From NCBI RefSeq assembly GCF_035582795.1, contig NC_134367.1, positions 1,118,501 through 1,182,500 on the forward strand: a stretch of 64,000 nt of DNA. The letters run 5' to 3'. The notes under the pieces are model-generated. The model ran no database searches, was not told where the DNA came from, and saw nothing but the letters and a program-made list of their open reading frames with translations. The translations under genes and the position numbers were made by a program. Positions 1 to 15,999 of this stretch are shown here, one piece after another. Numbering within the stretch: the first letter of the stretch is position 1; every line of letters starts with the position of its first letter. Source of the DNA: Mycteria americana. Lineage: Eukaryota > Chordata > Aves > Ciconiiformes > Ciconiidae.

Positions 1-1154
1 GGCTAAAACTGCAGTTGATTAATGCATCTCATAGCATTCGCGACTCTCTGCTTTGTGTTCTTACATGTTGGTCTTCAGTAAACCTAACCTATTGCAAAAC
101 CTCCCTCTCCTTCTGCAACTCCTAGACAAACTCTGCTGGAGACTACAAAAGCAGAAGCTTCTTCCCATAAATATAAAACTTATGCAGGGGTCCTAAAGGG
201 TCAGAAGAATTTTTTTGTTTCCTAGGTAATAGAAGGAACATGCTTAATATCAGAGGGGAATATCCTCAGTGTATTAATAGAATTGTTGTTTGATTAACGC
301 ATCTTAAATGCGCCTTATGGTTACTGCTCCCGGCCACATCCTGCCAGGTGCTGAATGTGTTCAGCTCCCATGTTTGGGCCCCGATGAGAATCGGCGGTCT
401 GCTGGTTAATGTCAGGAGTCTGCTGTGGAGGAAGCCACCCTTCTCTGTCTTGGAGGTCATGAGAGAGGTGAATTATTGGTGGTGGAGGTGGAGATGGGAA
501 GGAAAAGCACTTCCCTCCTTACCACCACCGAGCTCTTCACAAGAAAACTGCGTGCGTCCGTGCTGCTGGCTGCCGCTAGCGTGAGTGTAGCAAAGCACAG
601 TGTACATACAGCAGAGATGAGATCCAAAGTCTAAATAAGATATGAAAATTGCAGACTTAAAAGCATGCAGGGATTTCCTGTGTGCTGCTGGCAGAATAAA
701 AGCTAAGCTGAACTCACTTGCTGTCTCTGGTTTTGCTTGAGGAGGTATTTGACAAGGAGTTTTAAGGTCCCAGGACGTGTTCCACCTTGGCCCAAAAAGT
801 CCTGTCACCCCTCAAGAGGGGAGTCCTTGTTAAAAGGACAAGGCAGCTGCTTTGTCTGCATGTGCCAATCCAATGCAGTTCTTGAACCCCTGAGTAAGCA
901 GCAGCCTGGATCTCACTTTTATCCTTTTTTTTTTTTTTTTCTAAAATCTTTGATGTTCCTCAAATACGTTTGACCAAGTCACTTCTGGTATGGTTACCAT
1001 GTGTTAATTGCATAGCTCTAATATTAACTGCTCTACTTAATAAACGGAAGGGCCTCACTGCCTGACTGTGCAGGGCTTAACGAAGTTCTGAACTTTGTGT
1101 AACTGCCCAGGGAGAGGGGTTTATGTGTGCCGACTTGATTGTTCTGTTTTGTAG
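1..1154. other. HADHB intron (upstream side of first exon in window)
   Basis: This stretch is AT-balanced sequence with no frame resembling thiolase and no recognised repeat. It includes a T-run near 928-942. The earlier HADHB exons, which encode the mitochondrial presequence and the N-terminal thiolase half with the nucleophilic cysteine, are not here and must lie left of the window. Confidence 0.6.
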
Positions 1155-6675
<5,521 letters not shown>

Positions 6676-6741
6676 CGGGACGAGGGACTGCTGAGGGGGT
6701 ATTCGTACGTCCTGTGCCTGGCAATGCCATTTCAATGCACT

Positions 6742-6747
6742 AATAAA
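6742..6747 (+). promoter_or_regulatory. HADHB poly(A) signal
   Basis: A canonical AATAAA lies 67 bases after the HADHB stop codon, so the 3' UTR would be only about 90 nt. A T/G-rich downstream stretch follows near 6777-6800. Confidence 0.8.
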
Positions 6748-6779
6748 AACATACCTACAATCCTTCTCGGAAAGGATTT

Positions 6780-7389
6780 TTGGTGGCCTTTGTAAATACC
6801 TTTTAGCTACTCAGCTGGTAATTTTCAACTAATGAACGCGCTCTAGGAAATATTCCACTTCCGGGAGAATAAAAGTTAATGTGGCTCTTAGTCTCTCCAG
6901 GGTCCTTGACAGTAGAAATCAGACGGGTTACTCTTCAGTAAGCGAGATTTCTCCCTCAGGAGGACAAGAATGATTCCAAAGCTGTGTACAGAGAATTAAG
7001 TTTGGAGATAAGGAAAACGTAAAGCACTGGAGGTTGGTGGGCTGAGGCGGGAGTTCATCGGGCCTTGTAGGGAGCAACAGCCGTTTTCAGAAACGGGCTC
7101 ACACTGAGTTGGCTGACCTGGTTTGTGAGGAGGAATTTTGCTGCACAATGTCCAAACATCATTAGAATTAGTGAATTGCTTCTGACAAATGAGCGTCACT
7201 GATGTTAGCCACAATAAATCAGGGGAAAAAAAAAAATAGTCTGGCTTTTTTCTTTCCCTCCTCTTGCCTGAAACATGTTGGGGACAGTTTCTGTGGTGTT
7301 TGTCCTGGGGGCTGTGTGCTCTGAGGTGGCACCAGGTGTCTGCTTTCTGAAGTGGGAGATAGCTGCTCTGGAACCTGCCCAGGACCCAC
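6780..7389. other. HADHB 3' intergenic stretch
   Basis: No recognised gene or repeat lies on the plus strand. On the minus strand the open frame of the candidate exon at 7390-7711 continues to about 7219 as a proline- and glutamine-rich tail that looks much less protein-like. I therefore take this part as intron or untranslated sequence. Confidence 0.4.
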
Positions 7390-7711
7390 CTTGAGCTCCA
7401 GAGCCCTGATGAACCATCCGAATACAGGCTTTTGAGGCTGTTCTGGTAACTCTGGCTTCTCTGTGGCACCTTGATTACACGCTTTCAGCGTCTGGCGTTT
7501 TGAAGATTCGGAAATGGGGGCAGTGTCATGCTTATGCAGAATCAAGTCGTCGATGAACTCTGGGCGTACGGACTTGTGGCCCTTCTCCCAAGGTTTTGGG
7601 AAGATGAGACGGTTGTTCTTGCCCTGGTGGTTAATGGTCTGGGTTGTTTTCTTCAATCCTCTCTGTGGTTTTGTTACGCTGAGGATGGCCGGTGTTACTT
7701 GCCAGGGAATT
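7390..7711 (-). CDS. Candidate exon of an unrecognised minus-strand gene
   Basis: A minus-strand frame reads like real protein, with segments such as KKTTQTINHQGKNNRLIFPK, WEKGHKSVRPEFIDDLIL and KPVFGWFIRALELK. It is basic and hydrophilic, with ordinary mixed codon use, unlike the GC-biased shadow frames around it. A possible acceptor (TTTTTGAAG) precedes the IPWQV stretch at the upstream end, and a GTGGGT donor follows ALELK at 7390. The frame stays open to 7219 if unspliced. I do not recognise the family. The short charged, proline-containing style recalls small axonemal proteins, but that is only an impression. No partner exon, start codon or poly(A) signal was found, so it may also be a fragment of a decayed gene. 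Confidence 0.35.
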
Positions 7712-9495
7712 CTTCAAAAACAACCTGCAAAAACCTTTGAGTCCTTTGTGTGAAAGAACCGGCTTCCGCCACCCACCAGCTGCTGTGCGGCCGGGGAGGC
7801 ACGCCTGAGATAAGGGGTGGGTGGGACAGCGCGTGGCTCTTGTTTATTCCTGGCTGAAATCTTGTGCGGCGCCGCTACTCCGCAGCAATGGGAACGTGGC
7901 GCAGGGAGGTGGCTGTGGGCGCAAGCGGGAACCGCCTGGGTGAGGGGAGAAGGAGCCTGTTTGATTTTGTGTGCAAACGCCCCTTGCGTTTCCTGCTCAG
8001 ATGTGGGAACGTGCTCGGTGTCCGGCTTCCCAGCGGATGGAAGTCCTGGAGAGCTCGGCAAACTTTTAAGTGGCACCACTGCGCTTCCCATTGTTCCCAT
8101 GTGTGCGAGAGCCTGTTCCCACGGCCGTGTCGGCGTGGTGACTCTGTGATCCCGCTTTGCAGGATGCGTTGAGTTGAACAGTCTGTGAAGAAGAGAACGT
8201 AGCACCACCACCAAAACTGTGTAGCTGCTTGCTTTGTCCATCGGGCTAAGCCCGCCCGTCCTGCCTGCGTGGGCACGGACCGTTCTGCAGCGATGGATGG
8301 ATGGGGGGGGGCACGCGCACCCCCGCTGCATGCCCTGGGGGGCTGTTGTGGTTGTGCTGGGGCAAAAGCTGTGGATGGGGCTTGCTGCAGGGACCGGAGG
8401 GAGCTGAAGCACGTACCCTGCTCCGTGTTTGGGGCTGGGCAGGTGCTGTTTGTCCAGGAGGTGAGCCGATACGGTGTGAAATACCTCTGCGGCTCAGGTG
8501 CAAGCGTGTTGCTGGTGTCCTGGGACAGCCCTTGGAGCCGCGTGGCCCTGTTGGACCGTTCTGGCCTGCCTGTTCCATGGTGGATCATTTTCACAGTTAT
8601 CAGTGGGATTTAACACCCCCCCCCCCCCGGGTCTCGGGGGGCAGAGCAGCGCCGCGGGCTGTTGCAGGCTGGGTCCCTACACGCTCGGTGGGGCAGGGCC
8701 ACAGCCCTTCTGGATGTGACTCATCCTTGAGGCTCATCCTGCTCCTCCCGCCTGCTCTGCCCGCGTCTTTCCCACGTCCCCGCCACCCACCGGGACCCTC
8801 GCTGCCACTGTGGTTGTCGTAGGCGAAGCTGCTCCGGCGTGACCCGTGCCGGCCTGCGCAGAGAAGGTGCTCGGGGCAAACAGGGTGGGCTGGCTGCAGC
8901 GAACTGGAAGGGGAGATGGAGGAGCCTTTGCAGAGCTCCTTCGCTGGCTCTCGGTACGGATGGAGCCCGGCTCTGCTCTCCTCCGACCTGGCCTGGGTCT
9001 GACCCTCGGCTCCCCGAGACGGCCAGGAGTCCCCTCGCAGCCTGGCCGTGCCGTTTGCCGGGGGAGGCCGGGCTGTTGGGGCGTGCACGGGACTGTGCCC
9101 GCGGAGGCAAGGCCGGGGCAAAGGTTTCTTTCGCTCTCCCGGTGTTCGGCACCGACCCGAGGCGGAGGGCGGTGAGGAGGAGGGGGTCAGGCTGGGAAAA
9201 GGGTCCTGCCTGGGCTGGGGGAGCTGTGCCGTGCCGCTGTCCCCCCCCCCCGGGCCCACGGAGGCAGCAGGCACGGGCAAGCTGGGGCTGATCTCACCTC
9301 CTGGCTGTGCCGGGCTCTGCGCGCCTGCATGGCGGGACGGGCAGCGGGGCCTCGCTGTGCACCCCGGCTTGGTGCCCCGCTGAGCAGCCCTCTTCTGCCG
9401 GGGGGGGCAGGGAGCGCAGACCAGGTGGCTTTGGGGAGGGCGACCACCCTGACCTGCATTCCCCCAGGCAGGCAGCGGCGGGCGGGGACCACGGG
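7712..9495. other. GC-rich intergenic region upstream of the SAM gene
   Basis: GC content climbs toward 9.5 kb, with many CpGs and a C13 run at 8616-8628. Long open frames on both strands here reflect GC content and lack recognisable protein features. The last few hundred bases before 9496 probably serve as the CpG-island promoter of the SAM-domain gene. No TATA box is obvious. Confidence 0.4.
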
Positions 9496-10354
9496 ATGGG
9501 GTGCTTTGTCACGGTAAGGGGCTGGGGGTGTTATTTGGCTGGCAGGACATGGGGGGCTGGTCTGGGGGCAAGCTGCAGGACCTCTGGCTGATGAAGCCCC
9601 GTTTGCAGGGAGCCCGAGCTGCCCCCGTGCCCTGCATGGACACCCGGGAGCAGGATGGGGCTGAGGCACCGCCGGAGGGATGCCCAACGGCCGAGGTGAG
9701 TGTGGGCAGGGGCTCGGGAGCTGGAGACACCCCACAGATAACTGGGGCTGGGTCCTGGGGGCTGGGGGACCCCCATGGGTGGAGGATGGGGACGTGGGTG
9801 CAGCCACCAGTATCAGCGTGGGGATGGGACCGAGGGTCACGTTCAGGCTGGGTAGGGGGGACTGTGGCATGGAGGAGCCAGCTTGACCCTATAGCTTCCA
9901 TGGGGCTGGAGGGACAGGCTGGGGGACGCAGGGACATCCCAGCTCACCCTTCTCCTCCCGGCGCAGGTGTCGGAGGGGGCCCGGTGGGAGCAGCGCCCGG
10001 TGGGGCAGTGGACGGTGGCGGAGGTGGGGGCCTGGCTGGCTGCGCGGAGCGGGGCCGGGGAGCTGGCGGAGCTGGCACACGAGCACGCCGTCTCGGGCCG
10101 GGCCCTGCTGCGGCTGACGGAGGGGACCCTGCGGCACATGGGGGTGACCCCGCGGAGCCGGCGCCGGGAGCTGCTGCGGGAGCTGCTGCGGCTGCGGCTG
10201 CAGCAGGAGCTCGAGGAGCTGCTGAGCATCGTTGGGGGTGAGCATCCCCCGCGGCGGGGCCGTGGGTTGAGGATGGGCACCAGCCGTGGTGATGCTGGGG
10301 GGTGTGTGAGCTGGTTCCCCCAGGTGGTCACCATCACCTCTCTCCCCAGAGTGA
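9496..10354 (+). CDS. Small SAM-domain protein with predicted N-terminal lipid anchor
   Basis: Four exons join cleanly in phase: 9496-9513, 9609-9695, 9967-10237 and 10350-10354, giving 126 residues. Exon one encodes only MGCFVT. Gly2 with Thr6 fits the N-myristoylation pattern, and Cys3 could be palmitoylated. The start has a G at -3 and a G at +4. Residues 7-35 are an acidic linker. Residues about 50-112 form a SAM domain (W50, W58-L59, SGRALLRLT at 78-86, LRHMGV at 90-95), followed by an Arg/Leu/Glu helix to VGE and TGA completed across the last splice. SGRALLRLT..L..MGV resembles SAMD10/SAMD12-type SAM domains, which act in protein-protein assembly, but I cannot name an orthologue. The membrane-adaptor role is inferred. 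The last junction rests on GGGGTGAGC and CCCCAG; without it the frame reads on for about 59 residues. Confidence 0.72.
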
Positions 10355-10856
10355 AGATGGTGTCCCTGCGGGTGTCCCCGCGGATGTCCCGGAGCCCACA
10401 GACGGAGAGCTGATGCCATGGGAGGACAAAGCAGCAGCTGGAACGGAGCACCCGAGGCAGGAGCGGTGCTGGAGGGAGCCCCGAGGTCACCGTGTCCCCC
10501 CCAAAGAAGCCCAGACCTGGCTGGTGCTGGCAGGCGAGGGAGGGGGAAGTGGTCACCGGGCCCCTGGCAGCACACATTGAGGGTGGCTGCCCCTCGCGCC
10601 ACTGCCGACTCCCGTGGGTTCCCACCGGCTCTGGCAAGCTGGCGGGAGCCCTACTGGCCCCGCAGCCCCCAGGATGCAGCCCCAGGAGCGACTCTCCAGT
10701 GACAAGGCACAGCAGTGTCTGTCTGTCTGTCCATCCATGGAGCAGAGGGGCCAACATGGGGGGACGAGTTCCTGAACTGCTGCACTGGGGAAGTCCGTCA
10801 CCTCAGTGCCCGGGGCTGGCAGGAGGAGCACAGCACAACGCAGAGCCGCCGGCCGC

Positions 10857-10862
10857 AATAAA
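10857..10862 (+). promoter_or_regulatory. Poly(A) signal of the SAM-domain gene
   Basis: AATAAA about 500 bases after the predicted TGA would end a short transcript of about 1.4 kb. No other gene nearby could use it. Confidence 0.6.
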
Positions 10863-10879
10863 CACCTTCCTGGTAATGA

Positions 10880-11821
10880 CAGAGGGGTCCCCGCTCCCAA
10901 ATTTCAATCAGCAGGGCAGGGGCCAGTGGAGAGGGAGGGAGGTCAGAGAGGAGCTGCCACAGGGGCTGTGGGGACGGGAGAGCAACGATGCTGTCCGCCA
11001 TGGTGGCCTTCTGGGTGACATCCATCCCTCCGGAGAGCCGGAACCCCCCCAGGTCTGCCCATCCCCAGGGGAGATTAAAGGAGCGGCTGTAATGATCAAA
11101 TGAAGCCCGAGGGGCTGGGAGACCGTATTTTCCCCACGTGCTTTTCTTTGGCTCCATGCACGGTTCCATTAAAACCAGTCGTTTCTCTCCTGGCCCCTTC
11201 CCTGCCGCCCGGGGCAGGGAGAGGACGGGCATGGCTGCGGGGTGCAGCGTCACGCGTGGCCGGGGACGCGGGCTGGTGCAGTGCTCCATCTCCTGGTGCG
11301 GGACGGTGCAGGGGAGGTGCTCAGCCCCAGCTCACCGAGAGCAGCCCAGCACCACAATGAGGGGCTGGAACCAACGTCCTTTGGGCCAGGAAACCCCTAA
11401 GGAGACTGGGGAGAAGCGTCTGTCCCTCGTCCTGCTCCCAGGAGCCTTCCCCCTTCTCCCCGTGCTGCTGGCAGGACCCTCCTGAGCCACCTCTCCGGCC
11501 GCACCCTCCCAGCAGCCGCCCGCGGTGGCATTACCAGCCCGAGCCACCTTTCCTCCGGAGTTGCCCCACTTGGCACCCCGTGGCCCCACAAGCCAAATCG
11601 CCCGTCCCCAGGGGTACCGCTCCCCGCTGCAGCCCCCTGCACTGCTCATCTTTTCTCCGTGCTGCCCCTAAAAGCTCCCGCCCTGGCAGTGCTCGGTCCC
11701 CAGCGCGGGGCTGGCCCCGGGGCACCGGGCTCTGGGGTGCTGGGCAGGGCGGGGGCGCAGCGCCCAGCCGAGAGCGTCCAGCGGCGGAGCCCAGCTGAGG
11801 CCTGGGCTGTGCGGGGGGTGG
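10880..11821. other. GC-rich intergenic stretch, nothing recognised
   Basis: High-GC sequence with long frames on both strands but no conserved domain, repeat family or promoter motif that I can defend. Confidence 0.4.
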
Positions 11822-11822
11822 C

Positions 11823-12256
11823 GTGTGGATGTACACATACATGTGCCTCCGTGTGTGTGCACACGTGTGTGTGCACGTGCGCATGTGTGCCTGTGTACAT
11901 ATGCATGCATATGTGTGTGCCCGTGCATGTGTGCACATATGCATGGCGTGCGTGTGCGTGTGTGTGCGCGTGTGTATATGCGTGCAGGTGTGTGGGTGTG
12001 TGCATGCAGGCGTGTGCGTGTGCATAGCCGTGTGCATGTGTGTGCATCTGTATGCATGCATATGTGCACATGCATACACATGCATGTGCACACATGTGTG
12101 TGCACACATATGCGTTTGCATATGTGTGTGCGTGTGCACGTGTGGGTACGTACGCATGTCCATGTGTGCGTGCGTGTATGCATGTGTGTGCAAATGTCTC
12201 CATGTGTGTGCACATACGCATGTGTTCACGTGTGTGTGCGTGCTCGTACGTGTGTG
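11823..12256. repeat. Irregular TG/CATG alternating purine-pyrimidine microsatellite
   Basis: About 430 bases consist almost wholly of TGTG, GTGC and CATGCATA units in no fixed register. It is an interrupted (TG)n array with recurrent CATGCA palindromes. Because the alphabet contains no in-frame stops, both strands show spurious Cys/Val/His/Thr-rich frames of more than 380 codons. Such alternating tracts can adopt Z-DNA. Confidence 0.9.
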
Positions 12257-14127
12257 GGGGGGTGTGCACCGCCCTGCTGCGGGCGGGCTCTTTGCTGGGC
12301 CCTCAGCCCGCTCCGTGTGAGCACCCATTCGCGGGGGGACGTGAGGCACCCTCTGCCTTCCTCCCCTCTGCCCCCCGCCCCAAACCCCCGAGGGTTTCCC
12401 TCCCCGCCGCAGCGTGGGTCCCACAGCCGTGCAGGTGCTGAGTGGAGCAGGACAACCCCCTCCCCGGCGCATCGTCCTCGCTCCTCTACCCCAAAGCGAG
12501 AGGTAGCTTTTTGGGAGCAGCCTTGCACCGTGGCCTGGCACCCCGGGATCCTGGGTGCCAGCACGGTCTGCGCCTGCTTCCCATGCTGGAAAACATGGCG
12601 GGAGCCGGGGCCGGCATCCCCGCTGAGCCGAGGGACAGGACACCCACCGCTGCTTCCCCATCCCCACGGCCAACGAACCTCTCGGGGAAGGAAATTAGGT
12701 CGGCGTGACAGCATTTGGGCTTGGCAAAGCCACCCTGGCTGCTCTGTCTCAGCTTATTACCCCCGGGTGCTTACAAACGGATTGTGTGGTGATTTGCTCG
12801 CGTGGCTCTGGCTGCGGAAGCTGAGCCGGAGGGGCTGCGAGTCTCCAGTTCCCATTTCCTTCTTTTTGCCCTGCTCCAGCCCTGGGGCTTTCCCCATCCT
12901 ACACGAGCTCTTGGGGATGATAGCTCATGGTTTTGGAGATTGTCTCCGACATCCCTGGCTTGTTCAAGGGACCTGACTTGAGCACGGCCGCCGAGCAGCC
13001 CTCCCCATCCCTCCCCTCCCCAGCTCCATCCCCTATACCTGGGCTATAGGTCTGGCTGCCCTATGCCCTTCCCCTACAGAGGCAGGAGGAGGCACTGAGC
13101 AGGTCCCCTCGGTGGGACCTGCTGTCTGCTCCCTTCCCCGCTCCTCGCTGCGGCCCCGAGCTCTCCTGCGTCTGCCTCCCGCTTCGGGGTGTCGATAAGG
13201 CCGCCCTCGTGCAATTCCAGCCGAATATCAGGGAGCTGCCCGACCTCCCCTGGGCCACAGAAGAGGGAGCGCACGTTTGCAGGGAGGCTTCAAGAGCCCC
13301 CTCGTGATGTTAATGACCCCCCTCTCCGTTAATTGCCGATGGGGGATGCCGTGGGTCTGTAGCCGTGACCTTGGGGGCAGGCAAACAGCAGTTTGTCCCC
13401 TGCTCTCCCGGGCTGCTGCTCTTTCCATGGAGTCTGGGCAGGTTCAAAAGTAATTTTGCTTTTCCTTGCCAGCTTGTGCTTGGCCGGCTGCCGCTGTTTC
13501 TCAGAAATCAGAGCCATTCTTGGAGAGGGCTCAGGTAGCCTGTGGAACTGAAACTGCTCCTTAGGCTCATGTGCTTTCAGAGAAATAACTCATTTCTCTT
13601 TTCTCAGATCAGGAGTTTATCCTCCAACCCCCCCAGGACGGAGGATGCAAAGAGGCACTGCTTTGGCAGGGCTCCCTGCAGGAACCAGCCAGCCGGGTGC
13701 TGCCAGTGCTCTCGCAGCCCCTGGGACCAGCGCCTGCGGGGCTGGAGCATCTCCCTCAGGGCAGCAGGAGGGATGCAGCGGATCACCGGCTGCTGCCGGG
13801 GCCTGACCCACGCTTGGCCAAGCCTGGAGCGAGAGGCAGCTTGCCCCGGGGCAGCCGGCCAGAGCCACTCTCCCGCAGAGGCAGAAGGACACCTCTGCGC
13901 TGCAGAGACCTCTCCTGTGGGAGCCGAGCCCCCCGGGCTGCCCCGAGCGGCTGCGGTGCAAAACCGGCACAAAACACATGGAGTGGCGGGGGTGCAGGCT
14001 GGTCGGGATGAGGATGAATAAATCCTGCAAGGTTTTTGGAATGGTGGATGCAAATGGCTTTCAGAATGGCTCTGAGGAGAGGGCACTGGTGATGCAGGAA
14101 TGGGGAAAGGAAAATTCAGGGTGGATT
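12257..14127. other. GC-rich intergenic sequence, nothing recognised
   Basis: This holds unique-looking sequence between the microsatellite and the first CR1. There are scattered CpGs and no frame with recognisable homology. Confidence 0.4.
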
Positions 14128-14727
14128 TTGCTTGTATCAAAAATAGCGTGGCCAGCAGGACTGGGGCAGTGATCGTGCCCCTGTACTGGGCACTGGTGAG
14201 GCCGCACCTCGAGTGCTGTGTTCAGTGTTGGGCCCCTCACTCCCAGAGAGACATGGAGGGGCTGGAGCGTGTCCAGAGAAGGGCAACGGAGCTGGGGAAG
14301 GGTCTGGGGCACAAGGCTGATGGGGAGCGGCTGAGGGACCTGGGGTTGTTGAGCCTGGAGAAAAGGAGGCTGAGGGGAGACCTCATCGCTCTCTACAACT
14401 GCCTGAAAGGAGGCTGTAGAGAGGTGGGGTCGGTCTCTTCTCCCAGGTCACAAGCGATAGGACAAGAGGAAATGGCCTCAAGTTGTGCCAGGGGAGGGTT
14501 AGACTGGATATTGGGAAATTTTACTTCACCGAAAGGGTTGTCCAGCACTGGAAGAGGCTGCCCAGGGAAGTGGTGGAGTCCCCATCCCTGGGGGTATTTA
14601 AAAGCCGTTTGGATGAGGTGCTTAGGGACATGGTGTAGTGGTGGGCTGGGCAGTGTTAGGTTTACGGTTGGACTCGATGATCTTAAAGGTCTTTTCCAAC
14701 CTAAACGATTCTGTGATTCTGTGATTT
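14128..14727 (+). mobile_element. CR1 LINE, 5'-truncated
   Basis: This is the 3' end of CR1 ORF2 plus the tail. Protein traces include [19 protein letters not shown] and [19 protein letters not shown], then the conserved GGACTCGATGATCTTAAAGG segment and two ATTCTGTG units at the end. It matches the copies at 19942-20543, 33105-34195 (reversed) and 42710-43166 closely. It is noncoding and dead by truncation. Confidence 0.93.
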
Positions 14728-15635
14728 GATGGGTGGACTGTTCGGTGGATGAGGAATTGGCTGGTGGTCACATCCAGAGAGTAGTGGTCAACTGCTCGAT
14801 GTCCAGATGGAGACTGGTGACAAGTCATGTCCCTCAGGGGTCCATACTGGGACCAGTGCTGTTCAGTATCTTCATCAATGACATAGACAGTGGGATCGAG
14901 TGCACCCTCAGCAAGTTTTCAGTGACACCAAGCTGAGCAGTGCAGTTGTCATGCCTGGAGGACAGAATGCCATCCAGAGGGACCTGGACAAGCTGGAGAA
15001 GTGGGCCCATGTGAACCTCCTGAGATCCAACAAGGCCAAGGGCAAGGTCCTGCACATGGGTCGGGGCAATCCCTGGTATCAATACACCTCGACTCCGCTC
15101 TGGTCAGACCCCCCCTGCAGTGCTGCGTCCAGCTCTGGGGTCCTCAGCACAGGAAAGACATGGACCTGCTGGAGCGGGTCCAGAGGAGGCCACGGAAATG
15201 GTCAGAGGGCTGGAACCCCTCTGCTGTGAGGAAGGGCTGAGAGAGCTGGGGCTGTTCAGCCTGGAGAAGAGAAGGCTGCGGGGAGACCTTATAGCAGCCT
15301 GCCAGTACCTGAAGGGGGCTTGTAAGAAAGATGGGGACAGACTTTTTAGCAAGGCCTGTTGGGACAGGACAAGGAGCAATGGTTTTAAACTAAGGGAAGG
15401 CACATTTAGACTGGATTTAAGAAAGAAATTTTTTACGCTGCGGGTGGTGAGACACTGGCCCAGGTTGCCCCGAGAGGTGGTGGATGCCCCATCCCTGGAA
15501 ACATTCCAGGTCAGGTTGGCCGGGGCTCTGAGCAACCTGCTCTGGTTGGAGATGTCCCTGCTCGTGGCAGGGGGCTGGACTGGATGGCCTTTAACGGTCC
15601 CTTCCCACCCAAACCGTTCTCTGATTCGATGATTT
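14728..15635 (+). mobile_element. CR1 LINE of a second subfamily, abutting the first
   Basis: A 5'-truncated CR1 starting within the reverse transcriptase ([20 protein letters not shown]) and running to the 3' end ([27 protein letters not shown]) and tail. It is the same subfamily as the reversed copy at 54909-56275. Compared with that copy, it lacks roughly 170 bases around 15090, where the YQYR frame jumps to the CTCCGCTCTGGTCAGACC stretch. It begins exactly where the preceding CR1's ATTCTGTG tail ends. Confidence 0.92.
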
Positions 15636-15786
15636 GGGGTAAGAGGAACAGGTCAGGGAGGCTTCCAGCCAAGAGCCCCAAATGCTGCCCAGCCACTGCT
15701 GCCTTTCGCCCTGATTGCAGGCAGCACTTTTGCCAGCCCCCTGCCAGCACTGGATGGGCACACCAGGCCAGCACACAAGGCAGCCA

Positions 15787-15798
15787 AGTTTCACTTTT
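15787..15798. promoter_or_regulatory. Interferon-stimulated response element-like site
   Basis: AGTTTCACTTTT on the plus strand reads AAAAGTGAAACT on the other. This is one base from the GAAANNGAAACT consensus bound by IRF/ISGF3 factors. It lies about 110 bases upstream of a TATA box that precedes a splice-donor-ended untranslated segment. Its link to the GVIN gene is inferred. Confidence 0.45.
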
Positions 15799-15899
15799 GT
15801 TCTCTGTTGCAGGCAATGGCCTGATTTCCAGGAAGCAGAAGCCTACTTTGCTGCTTTTATAAACAGGAAGCAGCAACTCACTCAACAGACCCAAGGGGC

Positions 15900-15964
15900 T
15901 ATATAAAGAGGATTTGGGCTGGGCCGACACCAGCCTGTGAGCTGCTGAGCACTGGAGGGAGACG
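15900..15964 (+). promoter_or_regulatory. TATA promoter and putative noncoding first exon of the GVIN gene
   Basis: TATATAAA at 15900-15907 would place a start site near 15930. The following short segment ends ACG|GTAGGA at 15964/15965, a usable donor. The next plus-strand coding sequence is the GVIN exon, whose acceptor lies at 23211, implying a 7.2-kb 5' intron. GVIN-family genes keep their whole coding sequence in one exon behind noncoding 5' exons, which fits. No transcript evidence is available. Confidence 0.4.
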
Positions 15965-15999
15965 GTAGGACCCTGCTGATTAGCTCTGGGGCTGGGGGC

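Noticed and set aside
8600-9491. Long minus- and plus-strand frames in the GC-rich block before the SAM gene
   Set aside because: Arg/Pro/Ala/Gly-rich translations on both strands are typical of CpG-island shadow frames.
10238-10413. Read-through C-terminal extension of the SAM protein
   Set aside because: A strong GTGAGC donor and CCCCAG acceptor give a clean stop, and the extension is low-complexity. It is kept as an alternative only.
11531-12976. Frames of 380 or more codons on both strands across the TG-rich tract, rich in Cys, His, Val and Thr
   Set aside because: They are by-products of a stop-free dinucleotide alphabet; both strands are open at once and no domain is present.
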